Shown: piece by piece, positions 1 to 7,186 of the stretch
How positions within the stretch are numbered: position 1 is the first letter of the stretch
How the letters are laid out: each line of letters starts with the position of its first letter
Assembly (NCBI GenBank): GCA_030038885.1
Contig: JASHQY010000094.1
Span: forward strand, 1-14,890
Reading direction: 5' to 3'
DNA from: Thermoplasmata archaeon
Lineage (GTDB): Archaea; Thermoplasmatota; Thermoplasmata; Lutacidiplasmatales; UBA184
Length of the DNA stretch: 14,890 bases
The notes under the pieces: model-generated
Told to the model about the DNA's origin: nothing
What the model saw: the letters and a program-made list of their open reading frames with translations, nothing else
The model's database searches: none
Position numbers and translations under genes: made by a program

Positions 1-1
1 C

Positions 2-376
2 GGGGTCGGCGTCTACCTCGTCCTCCCCCGGCTCCCACCCCCGGAGCCCTGGTACGAGCTCGGCAACCCCGGCACCGCGAGCAACGGGGGCTCCCCGATC
101 TACGTGGGCTGCAACAACACGCCGTGGGTGACCGGCGCGGCGTGGCCGGCCGCGGCGCAGCGGGTGACGCTGATGTGGTACGGCACGACCCATCTGCTCC
201 CGCTCGAGGCAAGCTACTCCATCGGCGCCTCGGGGCAGTTCGAAGGGGCCGCGCCGCCGATCGACCCGACGAACGTCACCGGGGCGTACTGGCTCTTGGT
301 CTGGGACGAATACCTCGACCAGACCGGTGTGCTGTTCGACGCGGTCGCGGTCCCCGCGGGGCAGGCCTGCCCGTAG
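2..376 (+). CDS. Secreted or membrane-anchored protein of unknown function (5'-truncated)
   Basis: The reading frame is open from the first bases and ends at TAG (374-376), so the start lies outside the window and only the last 124 residues are visible. The visible part begins with a hydrophobic stretch (GVGVYLVLP) that looks like the end of a membrane anchor or signal helix. A Pro-rich linker (PRLPPPEP) and a small polar, aromatic-rich domain with an NVT sequon follow. Two cysteines (VGCNN near the beginning and GQACP at the extreme end) could form a disulfide, which fits an extracellular location. The layout of one N-terminal helix plus a small beta-type domain resembles archaeal secreted or pilin-like proteins, but no diagnostic motif is present and I do not recognise the family. 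It converges on the thermopsin-like gene, with 56 bp between the stops. Confidence 0.7.
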   Translation, partial: GVGVYLVLPRLPPPEPWYELGNPGTASNGGSPIYVGCNNTPWVTGAAWPAAAQRVTLMWYGTTHLLPLEASYSIGASGQFEGAAPPIDPTNVTGAYWLLVWDEYLDQTGVLFDAVAVPAGQACP

Positions 377-432
377 CCGGGCCGGCTCGCCCCGGTCGGA
401 ACGCGCGGAGCCCGTGCGCGACCTTCCCGGGA

Positions 433-3400
433 TCAGGCCCCCGGCGAGGGTGGGGGCGGGGGCGGCTCCTGCCAGGCCGGCGGCGGGGCGTCCGACGGAG
501 CGGCCGCCGGAGCCGCCGGTGGAGGCGCCGCCGGGGGCCCGCCAGCCACCGCGAACGGGACAACCGGCGGTGGCGTTCGGCCCCGCCGTGCGAACAGAAG
601 GGTGAGCACGACGAGGATCGCGACCACGACGGCGAGCGCGGCGATCACGACCCAGCCGAGCGTCCCGATCCCGGAGTGGCCGGACGACGGTCCGCTCGAC
701 GTGAGGGCGATCGCGAGCTGGGTCGTGCCGCCCGCGCTGACCGAGACGTTGTTGAAGTACGGCACGTACCCGGCCGCGGTCACCTCGATCGAATGGACCC
801 CGACGGAGACGGTCGCCGAGAACGCTCCGCCCGAACTAACCGCCACGGCCGTGCCGTCGATCGCGAGGCTGCCCGACGACGGCTGGATCGTGCCGCTCAC
901 CGTCCCGGTGGCGTCGGACGCCGCGAACGCGACCGTGATCACGGTGTCGCCCGAGAGGGTCACCGAGCCGTAGGCCGGCGTTCCCACGAAGCCTCCCGCG
1001 ACGACGTTCCACGCGTAGCTGACCGCCGGCAGATCGGGGATCGTGGCGGTCGAGGACGAGATCGTCACGAACCCCGAGTAGCCGCTCGCGCTCTGGTAGG
1101 CGAAGTACCACGTCGCCCCGGACGGGAGCCCGGTCTCGGTGACGGTGAGCGAGTGCTCCGCGACGAAGACGAGGGCGAGGGTCGCGTTGCCGGAGATCGT
1201 GACGGTGCCGCTGGCGGGATCGGGGGCGAACGCCCCGGCGGTGACCGTCGACCAGTCGTACGTGCCCGCGAGCAGGCCGCCGATCGTGAGGTAGGGCGTC
1301 GTGCCGGAGCTCGCCCCGGACGTCGTGTCGCTCGTGACCGAGACGCTCCAGGCGGTGCCGGCGGGCAGCCCCGACTCGGTGACGTTCAGCGAGAAGGCGA
1401 GCGTGAAGGTGACCTCGAGGACGAGGCTCTGGTTCACGATCTCGAACGTCCCGTCGGCCGCGGCGTACGCGGGGTCGTTCGAGGTCGGAAGGTAGCTGTA
1501 GGTGCCGGCGGGATCGGCGAGCGTGACCGAGCCGGGGGCGGCCGTCTCGTTGACGACCGTGCCGGTCTCGAGGTCCCCGAGCGGCGTCCCGCTGCCGTTG
1601 ACCGGGGTCCCGACCCCCCACTCGGTGCCGGCCGGCAGGCCGTTCTCCTCGAACGTCACGGAGTAGATCGGCGAGTACGAGAGCGGGTAGTAGTCGCCGC
1701 CCCCGCCGTCGCAGTAGGTCACGAAGGTCTCGCAGATGTACGCGAGCGGATCCTCGAACTCGAGGTACGGCAGGGGGTTGAGTCCGGTGTACGGCAGCGA
1801 GTCGTAGGGGTTCCAGTAGAGCCCGTAGTCCCACCAGTAGTTCCCGCCCAGGTAGTCGCCGCCGACGATGTTCGTCGTGCCCGGGGTGTACGGCCCGTTG
1901 TAGGCCTGGCTGAACGCGTACGGGTACTGGTTGGGGGCGAGGCCGGTGTACGGGTCCCCGTAGAGCTGGGTCGCGGTGATCGTCGTGTCGAAGAGGTTGT
2001 TGTCCACGACGTCGCAGACCGCGCAGGCGGTCCACGCGGCGGCGCCGTAGAGGTACGCGTCGCCCCAGTCGGTGTCGACGAGGCCCACCGACCCGAAGTA
2101 CGCGGCCACGGTCGCGTACGGGTTCGCCGACCCGGGGATCAGGGTCGTGAACGAGTTGCTCGAGATGTAGTTGTCCGTGCCTCCGTAGAGGAAGAGCGCC
2201 ATCCCGCCGGTCTGGAAATCGACCCCGTAGATCGTGCTGGACGAGGTGTTCCAGAACTGCACGTTCGCGATCGACTGGGACGGGCCGAAGTACGTCGCCG
2301 CCGGCCACCACCCTCCGATCGTTCCGCCGAGCAGGCTGACGTCCGTCGAGTCGTACACGACGATCTGCAGGTCGTTCGACTCCGGGAGGCCGTAGTAGTC
2401 GATCGCCGCCTGGAAGCTCGGGCCCGTCGGGAAGTCGGTCTCGAAGCTCGGCGGCGAGCTGAGCGACACCCGGTCCACGTCGTAGAGGAAGACCCCGGGG
2501 AACACGGGGAACATCCAGTCGTTGAACGCGCCGAACCAGGGGAAGTAGTTGCACCCGACCAGGCTGATGCACGGCACCTCTCCGATCAGCCCGTACTGAT
2601 TGTTGTAGAGCTGGTCGTTGCCGAAGCCGTCGACTCCGCTCGAGAGGTACGCGACCGCGGTCTCGTTGAACGCCCAGAGCGGCGTGTAGACGCCGACCGT
2701 CGAGTCGTGGGCCAGGGCGATCGAGTCGTCGCACGGTACGCAGGCCGCGGAGAGCTCGAACGTGCCCGACATGGGGTCGTACTCGGACGCGAGGACCCAG
2801 GTGCTGTAGTTGCCGAGCGGCAGCACGATCCCCGCCGTCGCGCCGAGCAGGTTGACGGGGGCCCACTGGTACGCGCTCATGTTCTCGACGTCGAGCCCCG
2901 GCGCGACGAACACGAACGCGGTCATCGGATCGACGTGGAGCGCCACGCGCGGTTGGGTCCCGAACGCCTCCTCGGGGGGGCCGTTCGAGACGTTCCAGAA
3001 CCCGTACTGGAACGACGGGCCGGCGTTCAGCTCCGCGCAGTTCGAGCATCCGGCGAACTGGGCCCAGGCGCTGTTGACGCCGACCGAGGTCTCGCCGGTA
3101 TCGCCGCCGACGTTGTACGCCGAATCGACGGTGCGGTAGGTCCCGCTGCTCGCGTTGAGGTACGTGAGCGTCAGGTACGTCGCGTCGGAGGCGAAGAGGT
3201 CGAAGTTGCTCCCGCCGCCCGGACCGCCGAGGGTGAGCTCGAAGTCGTCCGGGAGACCGAGGGGGTTGTCCGCGAAGCCGTTCGCCTCGAACGCGGCGGG
3301 CGGGGCGGTCACGGAGCTCCCGGGCGCCGTGGAGTTGAAGATCGCGTAGTCGTACCCGCCCGCGTAGTCCCCGAGCGCGGACGAGACCGTGTAGTTGAAG

Positions 3401-4233
3401 AGGACCTCGTTCCGCCCCTGGTCCATCGTGGTGTTCAGCCACAGGCGGACCGAGAACGGGTACGCGGCGGGGATCGGAGCGGAGAGCCCGTAGTAGAACT
3501 CGGGGCACTCGTTGAACCCGCCCGCGGCGAAGAACACGTTGCAGGTCAGCTCGGCCCCCGGGCTCGAGAAGTTCCAGATGTTGCTGACGAACTGGAGCGT
3601 CGAGTTGCTCGGAACGTACTCGAAGACGTTCTGGGTCCAGAACTGGTAGCCGGTCTGGCCGAAGAGCGTGACGTTCGTCAGGACCGCGTTCAGCTGGACC
3701 CCGTACTCGTCGGGGCTGCTCAGGTCCGCGCTGTAGCCGGAGAAGTCCGAGCTGGAGAACGACGCGTTCAGGCTGGTCGTTTGGGTGATGTACGGCGTCA
3801 GCACGCCCGAGACGTTGCGGAGCCCGAAGTCGCCGATCCCGTAGGGGGCCGGCGCGGTCGTGTAGGTGAGGTTCACATGCCCGCCCGAGGATCGTCCGGG
3901 GTCCGCGGCCGCGAAGTCCGGAAGGAAGACGTCCCGGCTCGAGACGCCCTTCGCGTTCAGCGCGGCGACGATCGCCGCGCCGCGCGACGAGGCGGGGGCG
4001 GAGTCCGCCGCCGCGGCGAGGGGCTCGGGCGGGGGCGTGATCGAGGCGGTCGACGCGGCCTCCGTCGCGCTCGGCGCCGCGGGCGTTCCGGCGGCGGAGG
4101 ACTCCGGGGAAGCGGAAGTGGCGGCGACCGCGCCCGAGGAGATACCGGCGGTCGCTCCCGCGGCGAGGGAGGCGAACGCGAGAAGGACGATCAGCCCGAT
4201 CGCGGCCCCGGCGGACCCACGAGACGCCGTCAT
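433..4233 (-). CDS. Thermopsin-like surface protein with beta-helix region, GLPAGT repeats, C-terminal TM helix and Pro-rich tail
   Basis: A predicted type I surface protein of 1266 residues. Residues 10-28 form a signal-peptide-like helix (IGLIVLLAFASLAAG), followed by an Ala/Ser/Thr/Pro linker to about 85. Residues about 90-590 resemble the thermopsin (peptidase A5) family in composition and motifs (NLTYTTAPAPYGIGDFG, FWTQNVFEY, many N-x-S/T sites). Residues about 630-815 look like a right-handed beta-helix and carry the NosD-like signature GGNYWWDY (796-803). Three repeats with a GLPxG--W core start near 857, 947 and 1027, then a PEGA-like domain (about 1108-1178), a TM helix (about 1192-1214), a basic stop-transfer (ARRGR) and a roughly 50-residue Pro/Ala tail. 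All 12 cysteines fall in six close pairs. A longer upstream ATG exists, but 4233 was chosen because it begins the signal peptide and lies 28 nt from a box A. Thermopsins are acid proteases; activity here is unproven. Confidence 0.88.
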   Translation of the reverse strand: MTASRGSAGAAIGLIVLLAFASLAAGATAGISSGAVAATSASPESSAAGTPAAPSATEAASTASITPPPEPLAAAADSAPASSRGAAIVAALNAKGVSSRDVFLPDFAAADPGRSSGGHVNLTYTTAPAPYGIGDFGLRNVSGVLTPYITQTTSLNASFSSSDFSGYSADLSSPDEYGVQLNAVLTNVTLFGQTGYQFWTQNVFEYVPSNSTLQFVSNIWNFSSPGAELTCNVFFAAGGFNECPEFYYGLSAPIPAAYPFSVRLWLNTTMDQGRNEVLFNYTVSSALGDYAGGYDYAIFNSTAPGSSVTAPPAAFEANGFADNPLGLPDDFELTLGGPGGGSNFDLFASDATYLTLTYLNASSGTYRTVDSAYNVGGDTGETSVGVNSAWAQFAGCSNCAELNAGPSFQYGFWNVSNGPPEEAFGTQPRVALHVDPMTAFVFVAPGLDVENMSAYQWAPVNLLGATAGIVLPLGNYSTWVLASEYDPMSGTFELSAACVPCDDSIALAHDSTVGVYTPLWAFNETAVAYLSSGVDGFGNDQLYNNQYGLIGEVPCISLVGCNYFPWFGAFNDWMFPVFPGVFLYDVDRVSLSSPPSFETDFPTGPSFQAAIDYYGLPESNDLQIVVYDSTDVSLLGGTIGGWWPAATYFGPSQSIANVQFWNTSSSTIYGVDFQTGGMALFLYGGTDNYISSNSFTTLIPGSANPYATVAAYFGSVGLVDTDWGDAYLYGAAAWTACAVCDVVDNNLFDTTITATQLYGDPYTGLAPNQYPYAFSQAYNGPYTPGTTNIVGGDYLGGNYWWDYGLYWNPYDSLPYTGLNPLPYLEFEDPLAYICETFVTYCDGGGGDYYPLSYSPIYSVTFEENGLPAGTEWGVGTPVNGSGTPLGDLETGTVVNETAAPGSVTLADPAGTYSYLPTSNDPAYAAADGTFEIVNQSLVLEVTFTLAFSLNVTESGLPAGTAWSVSVTSDTTSGASSGTTPYLTIGGLLAGTYDWSTVTAGAFAPDPASGTVTISGNATLALVFVAEHSLTVTETGLPSGATWYFAYQSASGYSGFVTISSSTATIPDLPAVSYAWNVVAGGFVGTPAYGSVTLSGDTVITVAFAASDATGTVSGTIQPSSGSLAIDGTAVAVSSGGAFSATVSVGVHSIEVTAAGYVPYFNNVSVSAGGTTQLAIALTSSGPSSGHSGIGTLGWVVIAALAVVVAILVVLTLLFARRGRTPPPVVPFAVAGGPPAAPPPAAPAAAPSDAPPPAWQEPPPPPPSPGA

Positions 4234-4260
4234 GGTTTGGGGCCGGTGATGCGTCGGCAG

Positions 4261-4266
4261 GATAAA
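4261..4266 (-). promoter_or_regulatory. Box A (TATA-like) for the thermopsin-like gene
   Basis: On the minus strand the sequence reads GGTTTATCC, ending 28 nt before the ATG at 4233. No Shine-Dalgarno sequence lies between, so the transcript is probably leaderless. Confidence 0.6.
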
Positions 4267-4400
4267 CCTTGGGACCGAACGGCACCGAACCTCCGAGCGA
4301 ACTCGCGGGATCGGAGGAACGGACGGCGCGCGGCCGCTCCCGGGCGGCGCGCCTCCCCGACCCCGACCCACGCCGAGCACCGCGGGTCGCGCGCAAACCC

Positions 4401-4406
4401 TTTAGG
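4401..4406 (+). promoter_or_regulatory. Box A for the AHSA1/SRPBCC gene
   Basis: CCTTTAGG starts its T-run 29 nt before the GTG at 4430, the spacing expected for a leaderless archaeal transcript. With the box at 4261-4266 it forms a divergent promoter pair in this 196-bp gap, which otherwise shows nothing recognisable. Confidence 0.55.
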
Positions 4407-4429
4407 CGCGGGCGCCCGAGCGGGTCGCC

Positions 4430-4888
4430 GTGCCCGACGAGGGACTCGACCCGATCCTGATCCAGGTGACGGTGCCGCTGCCGATCCCGATGATCTACGG
4501 CGCCTTCACCGACCCCGCGCAGCTCGCGGGATGGCTGTGCGACGCCGCCCGCGTCGAACCGCGCGTCGGCGGCGAGTACGTGCTCGTCTGGTCGGGATCG
4601 GAGGCGTTCGAGAGCCGGGGCCGGATCCTCGAGATGCACCCGGACGTCGACATCGACTTTTCCTGGACCGCGCCGCCGGCCTACGCCGCGCTGATGAACG
4701 GTCCCGACGCGAAGACCCACGTGTACGTCCGGCTGACCGAATCGCCCGAGGGGATCGACGTGACGCTCGAACACTCCGGATGGGGCTCGGGCGCGGCGTG
4801 GGAGGAGGCCCGCTCGTGGCACTTCCACCTCTGGGACGAGCGGCTCCACCAGCTGAAGGACTACCTCATCAAGGCCGCGTACGGGTAG
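4430..4888 (+). CDS. AHSA1/SRPBCC-domain protein (START-like fold)
   Basis: A 152-residue single-domain protein of the activator-of-Hsp90-ATPase-like (AHSA1) branch of the SRPBCC superfamily, whose members form a helix-grip fold around a hydrophobic pocket. Family features in order are the N-terminal strand and helix (VPLPIPMIYGAFTDPAQLAGWL, residues 15-36), the R-x-G-G-E-Y turn (45-50), the middle strands with GRILEMHP (64-71) and IDFSWT (75-80), the VTLEHSGWG segment (111-119), and a C-terminal helix ending LKDYLIKAAYG. The length is normal for the family and the ligand is unknown. GTG was taken as the start because it lies 29 nt from a box A and the family domain begins directly after it. 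The gene ends 6 bp from the convergent zinc-protein gene, and no functional partner is evident. Confidence 0.85.
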   Translation: MPDEGLDPILIQVTVPLPIPMIYGAFTDPAQLAGWLCDAARVEPRVGGEYVLVWSGSEAFESRGRILEMHPDVDIDFSWTAPPAYAALMNGPDAKTHVYVRLTESPEGIDVTLEHSGWGSGAAWEEARSWHFHLWDERLHQLKDYLIKAAYG

Positions 4889-4894
4889 ACCGGC

Positions 4895-5080
4895 TCACCC
4901 GCCGGGCGTGAACTTCCGGCAGACCGACTCCCCGCAGATCGCGCACGGGCCGGACGGGTCGAGACGAAAGTTCCCGCCGGACCCGATCGGCACGACCACC
5001 ATGTGGTGCGTCGGCCCATGACCGCACCGGCACCGGGCGCGGGTCGGGGGGTACGGCGCGCTGTCCGCCGGCGGGGCCAT
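4895..5080 (-). CDS. Small Cys/His-rich putative zinc-binding protein, 61 aa
   Basis: This microprotein carries C-x-C-x-H (C17, C19, H21), a following HH (H25, H26), and a C-terminal C-x2-C-x4-C (C46, C49, C54). That is enough for one or two metal sites of the zinc-ribbon kind. Between them is a strand-like core (MVVVPIGSGGNFRLDP) that reads like the beta-hairpin of a small folded domain. The frame is open much further upstream, but ATG 5080 is preferred because a CTTTTCC box A lies 28-32 nt before it and the upstream extension is low-complexity. The gene is divergent from the GcvH/TusA fusion across a 74-bp promoter region, so the two may be co-regulated. I do not recognise a named family. 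The Cys spacing would be unlikely in a spurious frame, but the gene is short. Confidence 0.6.
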   Translation of the reverse strand: MAPPADSAPYPPTRARCRCGHGPTHHMVVVPIGSGGNFRLDPSGPCAICGESVCRKFTPGG

Positions 5081-5106
5081 CGCCCCCGCCACCAGCGGAC
5101 GGGAGG

Positions 5107-5113
5107 GAAAAGG
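5107..5113 (-). promoter_or_regulatory. Box A for the 61-aa zinc protein
   Basis: CTTTTCC on the minus strand lies about 28-32 nt from ATG 5080. This spacing is one of the reasons for choosing that start. Confidence 0.45.
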
Positions 5114-5125
5114 CTGCCGACGGGC

Positions 5126-5131
5126 TCTAAT
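5126..5131 (+). promoter_or_regulatory. Box A for the GcvH/TusA fusion gene
   Basis: TCTAAT begins 29 nt before GTG 5155, matching the leaderless spacing of neighbouring genes. The divergent box A for the zinc protein is only about 13 bp away, so the two promoters overlap in space. Confidence 0.45.
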
Positions 5132-5154
5132 GGACCGGCCGCTCTGGGGCGGAC

Positions 5155-5850
5155 GTGGACCTCGACGGATGCGCACTCCCGGAGGACCGGCTGTACGACC
5201 TCGAGAACGACGTCTGGTACCTCGCCGAACCGTCGGGAGGGCTCGCCCGCGTCGGCCTGCTCGGTCCGCTCGTCTGGTTCGCGGGACCGTTCCGATCGGT
5301 CGCGTTCCGTCCGGTCTCGGGAGTCGTCGGCCGCGGCCGCAGCGTCGCGACCGTCGAGAGCACGCGGTACACCGGGGCGGTCCGGCTGCCGCTCGACGCG
5401 ACGGTCGTCGACCGCAACCTCGCGATCGTCGAGCGTCCGCGCCTGTTGAACGACGCGCCCTACGCGGACGGATGGGTCGTCCGGGTCCGCGCGTCGGGCG
5501 ACGGGGTGCCGCCGGGGCTCGAGTCCGCGGCCGCGGTCGCCCCGCGCGTCGCCGAGCGGATCCGGACCCAGCGGATCCGCTGCTGGCCCCAGACCCCCGA
5601 CCTCGAGCTCTACGAGATCGGCGTCGAGTGCTCCGCGGTCCTGACGATGCTCAACGAGGAGCTCGCGGGCCGACCTGCCGGTGAGTCGGTCCTGCTCGTG
5701 ACCGACGACCCGACGAGCCCGATCGAGATGCAGCGCTGGTCCGACCAGACCGGCCACCGCGTGCTCGCGCATCGGCAGGAGGCGGACCTGCACCAGTACC
5801 TCGTCCGGAAGGAGGCGCACCCCGTGCCACGGCGTCGGCCCGGGGCGTGA
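5155..5850 (+). CDS. Fusion of a GcvH-like (H-protein fold) domain and a TusA-like sulfur-carrier domain
   Basis: A 231-residue two-domain protein. Residues about 19-113 follow glycine-cleavage H-protein almost without gaps: the VWYL start, ATVESTRYTGAV (65-76), then the DRN helix and the LLNDAPYADGW motif (97-107), equivalent to LVNSEPYAGGW in E. coli GcvH. The lipoyl-lysine position of the family's ESVK motif is Arg71, so this domain should not be lipoylated. Residues about 148-219 resemble TusA/SirA. They keep the sulfur-carrier Cys (C159 in YEIGVECSAV) but have Ser and Val where the CPxP prolines usually are, followed by a helix, LLVTDDP (180-186) and the final HQYLVRK strand. TusA proteins pass persulfide sulfur. 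H-fold proteins (GcvH, and LbpA of the sHdr sulfur-oxidation system) are lipoyl carriers. The gene converges on a rhodanese with 33 bp between stops. A role in sulfur transfer is inferred. Confidence 0.85.
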   Translation: MDLDGCALPEDRLYDLENDVWYLAEPSGGLARVGLLGPLVWFAGPFRSVAFRPVSGVVGRGRSVATVESTRYTGAVRLPLDATVVDRNLAIVERPRLLNDAPYADGWVVRVRASGDGVPPGLESAAAVAPRVAERIRTQRIRCWPQTPDLELYEIGVECSAVLTMLNEELAGRPAGESVLLVTDDPTSPIEMQRWSDQTGHRVLAHRQEADLHQYLVRKEAHPVPRRRPGA

Positions 5851-5883
5851 AGGGGTTCGGGGGGGAGTGGAGGGGTCGTTCCC

Positions 5884-6741
5884 TTACGGCTTCTCGATCG
5901 GGGTCCGCACGAGGTTGCCCCACTCGGTCCACGAGCCGTCGTAGTTGCGGACGTCCGGGTACCCGAGGAGGTACTTCAGCACGAACCAGGAGTGGCTCGA
6001 CCGCTCCCCGATCCGGCAGTACGTGATCACGGGGTGGGACGACGAGAGGCCCTTCGACTTGTAGAGCTCCTCGAGCTCCTCGCGCGTCTTGAACGTGCCG
6101 TCGTCCTTGACCGCCTGGGCCCACGGGATGTTCTTCGCGCCGGGGATGTGCCCGCCCCGCTGGGCGTGCTCGGTCGGGTACTCGGGGGGAGCGGTGATCT
6201 CGCCCGAGAACTCCTTCGGGCCGCGGACGTCGACCAGGCCGAACTTCCCGGCCTTCACGTCGGGGAGCACCTTGCGGACGTCGTCGAGGTACGCGCGCAG
6301 CTTCGCGTCCGGCTCGCTCGCGCGGAGCTTGCCGGCGCCCGCCGCCGTCGCGTCCTTCGTGATCGGGCGGTCCTCGGCGATCCACTTCTTGCGCCCGCCG
6401 TTCAGGAGCTTGAGCCGCTTCGCGCCGTAGTAGGTCAGCGCCCAGAAGGCGAACGCCGCGAACCAGTTGTTGAAGTCCCCGTAGAGGACGACCGTCGTGT
6501 CGGGATCGATCCCCGCCCGGTGGTAGAGCGCGGTCAGTGCCTCCGCGGAGAGGATGTCCCGCCGCACCGGGTCGTTGATGTCCTTGCGCCAGTCGAACAG
6601 CACGGCGCCCGGGATGTGCCCGAGCTCGTAGTTCGCGGCGGGGTCGTAGTCGACCTCGACCACGCGGACCTTGGGGTCGTTCAGGTGGCTCGCGAGCCAG
6701 TCGTTCTCTACCAGCGTGTCCGGATGCGCGTAGGCGGCCAT
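5884..6741 (-). CDS. Thiosulfate-type sulfurtransferase with tandem rhodanese domains
   Basis: A 285-residue sulfurtransferase with two rhodanese folds, the usual length for thiosulfate/3-mercaptopyruvate sulfurtransferases. The N-terminal domain has the HIPGAVLFDW (42-51) and LNGGRKKW motifs, but Asp (YGDFNNW) where a catalytic Cys would be, as is usual for the non-catalytic domain. The C-terminal domain has LVDVRGPKEFSGE, GHIPGAKNIPW and the active loop CRIGERSS with Cys242, the only cysteine in the protein. This loop matches the CRIGERSS-type thiosulfate sulfurtransferases annotated as CysA in mycobacteria and differs from the SseA mercaptopyruvate loop (CGSGV). It forms a Cys persulfide and passes sulfane sulfur to a thiol acceptor. 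No signal peptide is visible, so it is cytoplasmic. The convergent neighbour carries a TusA-like acceptor domain. Confidence 0.95.
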   Translation of the reverse strand: MAAYAHPDTLVENDWLASHLNDPKVRVVEVDYDPAANYELGHIPGAVLFDWRKDINDPVRRDILSAEALTALYHRAGIDPDTTVVLYGDFNNWFAAFAFWALTYYGAKRLKLLNGGRKKWIAEDRPITKDATAAGAGKLRASEPDAKLRAYLDDVRKVLPDVKAGKFGLVDVRGPKEFSGEITAPPEYPTEHAQRGGHIPGAKNIPWAQAVKDDGTFKTREELEELYKSKGLSSSHPVITYCRIGERSSHSWFVLKYLLGYPDVRNYDGSWTEWGNLVRTPIEKP

Positions 6742-6765
6742 GGTGGCGGGGTTCGAGTCCCCCGA

Positions 6766-6774
6766 GGATATACC
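6766..6774 (-). promoter_or_regulatory. Box A for the sulfurtransferase gene
   Basis: GGTATATCC on the minus strand, the best TATA match in the window, lies 25-33 nt before ATG 6741. No Shine-Dalgarno sequence is present. Confidence 0.65.
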
Positions 6775-6868
6775 CTCGACGGCCCCCGCATTCAGTGCCG
6801 AACGGGGCAGAATACGCGCGGAAATCTAACCCGCGGGCCCAGGTCCGGCGCCGTCCGCGTGGGGCGGC

Positions 6869-7186
6869 CTATCCCCGTCGACCGCGCTTCGGCAAGGGAG
6901 CGTCCGAGATCTCGACCGTTCCGGGGTCGAACCCCAGGCGGGCGAGCTCGTCGCGGATGCGCGCCCGGTGGTCTCCCTGGAGGTACACCTCGCCGTCGAC
7001 CACCGAGCCTCCGGTCGCGAGGCGGTTCTTGAGCGACCGGGTGGTCTCGGCGAGGTCGACCCCGGGCGGGAAGCCGCTGATCACGGTCGCGGGCTTGTTG
7101 TAGCGCCGGGGCTCGGCCCGCACGCGGATGCGGGCGGTCTCACGGTCGAGCGCGGACAGGATCTCGTCGAACTCTTCGTTACCCAT
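6869..7186 (-). CDS. sui1: Translation initiation factor aIF1 (SUI1 family)
   Basis: A 105-residue SUI1-fold protein, homologous to eukaryotic eIF1, that binds the small ribosomal subunit and monitors start-codon selection. Family landmarks are RIRVRAEPRRYNKPATVISGF (residues 19-39), LKNRLATGGSV (52-62), the LQGDH motif (69-73), and a final helix-strand (LARLGFDPGTVEI). The tail is basic (PKRGRRG). ATG 7186 gives the normal N-terminal length. Unlike its neighbours it has no box A at the leaderless distance and only a weak AGGT about 10 nt upstream of the ATG. A CTATGTAC element near 7313-7322 could instead give a roughly 100-nt leader, or the gene may be read through from the ABC operon 171 bp upstream. 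The intervening 7187-7357 holds no other recognisable feature. Confidence 0.95.
   Translation of the reverse strand: MGNEEFDEILSALDRETARIRVRAEPRRYNKPATVISGFPPGVDLAETTRSLKNRLATGGSVVDGEVYLQGDHRARIRDELARLGFDPGTVEISDAPLPKRGRRG

Noticed and set aside
124..4911. Very long plus-strand open frame opposite the thermopsin-like gene, and a long second minus-strand frame at 836-4849
   Set aside because: Both are Arg/Gly/Val/Asp-rich with no domain, membrane helix or motif. They are the expected by-product of about 70% GC and strong GC3 bias in the real gene at 433-4233.
4881..5820. Minus-strand frame of 319 residues opposite the GcvH/TusA fusion
   Set aside because: Low-complexity Arg/Asp/Gly translation. 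The plus strand carries two recognisable domains and a box A; only the separate 61-residue frame at 4895-5080 has supporting motifs.
6742..6765. GGGGTTCGAGTCCCC resembles a tRNA T-arm and could be a tRNA remnant or att site
   Set aside because: No acceptor, D or anticodon arm can be built around it. It lies between the box A and ATG of the sulfurtransferase gene, and its stem is only 4 bp.
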